A stretch of DNA of 5,371 nt, from positions 1 through 5,371 of the forward strand of contig JAEYZS010000147.1 of assembly GCA_023427925.1 (NCBI GenBank), in the 5' to 3' direction. The translations under genes were made by a program, and so were the position numbers. The notes under the pieces are model-generated. The model was not told the origin of the DNA, made no database searches, and worked only from the letters and a program-made list of their open reading frames with translations. The DNA is from Pseudomonadota bacterium (GTDB lineage: Bacteria > Bdellovibrionota > Bdellovibrionia > Bdellovibrionales > JAEYZS01). Positions 4,697 to 5,371 of the stretch are shown one piece after another; the first letter of the stretch is position 1; the number at the start of each line of letters is the position of its first letter.

Positions 4697-5371
4697 ATTA
4701 ATTTCAAAATTTTCTTAACAATTCTAGTAGTAACGCTTGGGTACTTTGTCGATATATACGACCTGATTCTATTTAGCGTAGTTCGCGTCCCATCTCTAAG
4801 AGATTTGGGGTTGAGCGAAGAGGATGTAATGAGTAAAGGCATTTTGCTTCTCAATATTCAAATGATCGGAATGCTGATTGGAGGCATAATTTTTGGTGTT
4901 TGGGCGGATAAAAAAGGCAGGCTAAAAGTCCTATATGCTTCTATCTTATTGTATTCAACTGCGACGTTTCTCAACGCCTTTGTTAGCGATCTAACAACTT
5001 ATGCGATCTTAAGATTTATTGCAGGTATCGGTCTTGCTGGAGAACTGGGAATTGGAGTAACTCTTGTTTCAGAGCTCATGCCAAAAGAAAAGCGTGGGTA
5101 CGGTATGACCGCCATTGCAACCTTTGGGATGTGTGGTGCTCTTATGGCGTGGCCTGTGGCAAAGTACTTTGATTGGAGGATGGCATATATTATTGGCGGA
5201 GTGTTAGGCTTTGTCTTGTTATTTTTAAGGATGAGTATTTTGGAGTCTGATCTATTTTTAAAAGCTAACCACCAAAAAGTGGAACTTGGAAATTTCTTTG
5301 CGCTATTTCGAAACCGATCTCAGTTTCTAAAGTTTGTTGCATGTACTTTGATTGCTATACAGCTATGGTAC
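4697..5371 (+). CDS. MFS transporter, N-terminal half (partial, apparent ATT start)
   Basis: The reading frame stays open to the window end and gives 225 residues, about half of a 12-helix major facilitator. TM1 is at about 5-28 with the TLGYFVDIYDLILFS signature, TM2 at 49-69, motif A GVWADKKGR at 67-75, TM3 at 77-96, TM4 at 102-124 with RFIAGIGLAGELG, the PKEKRG loop at 129-134, TM5 at 136-155, TM6 at 161-178, a soluble central loop, and the start of TM7 at about 209. No ATG, GTG or TTG occurs in frame before codon 37, and starting there would remove TM1. The ATT at 4697 has GGGGAG 7 nt upstream and a TATAAT promoter, so it is the best start. The substrate is unknown; its position next to the ligase/GNAT operon suggests export or import of the related metabolite. 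Confidence 0.85.
   Translation, partial: MNFKIFLTILVVTLGYFVDIYDLILFSVVRVPSLRDLGLSEEDVMSKGILLLNIQMIGMLIGGIIFGVWADKKGRLKVLYASILLYSTATFLNAFVSDLTTYAILRFIAGIGLAGELGIGVTLVSELMPKEKRGYGMTAIATFGMCGALMAWPVAKYFDWRMAYIIGGVLGFVLLFLRMSILESDLFLKANHQKVELGNFFALFRNRSQFLKFVACTLIAIQLWY

Noticed and set aside
1..5371. CRISPR array, transposase or toxin-antitoxin pair
   Set aside because: There are no regularly spaced repeats and no transposase motifs. The XRE gene is followed by a 234-aa protein without known toxin features, so an antitoxin role is not supported.

Overview
The window looks like an AT-rich bacterial chromosome with compact gene packing. A CCA-encoding tRNA end, SD-led genes and the general protein style would suit a proteobacterium or a member of Bdellovibrionota, but nothing in the sequence fixes the taxon. 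It has three parts: a tRNA-anchored insertion-like segment, a five-gene block that reads as small-molecule biosynthesis or signalling, and the start of a transporter.

1-845: The window opens on the last 25 nt of a tRNA gene, whose discriminator C73 points to tRNA-His. The final 16 bp of the tRNA recur exactly at 830-845. Between the copies lies one minus-strand gene for a small exported protein of unknown function (165-704) with its own hairpin terminator. Scrambled and inverted pieces of the same tRNA end lie at 45-54 and 81-95. This resembles an attL/attR footprint with a minimal cargo and no integrase inside the repeats. 705-1007 has no convincing gene; it holds the second repeat copy, two inverted repeats and a weak candidate promoter for the next operon.

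1008-2631 (+): A tight three-gene operon encodes an XRE-type repressor-like protein, a 234-aa unrecognised protein with a PAS-like C-terminal half, and a haem-oxygenase-fold, probably diiron, oxidase. The last two overlap by ATGA.

2633-4608 (-): A two-gene operon converges on the first with a 1-bp gap. It encodes a PaaK-like adenylate-forming ligase and then a GNAT-fold protein resembling autoinducer or N-acyl-amino-acid synthases. 4697-5371 (+): A divergent MFS transporter, cut by the window edge, has a good promoter and SD but appears to start at ATT.

Working model (inference): the ligase activates a carboxylic acid, the GNAT protein transfers the acyl group to an amine, the diiron oxidase modifies precursor or product, and the MFS protein moves it across the membrane. 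The PAS-like protein and the XRE regulator would sense or control it. No substrate can be read from the sequence.
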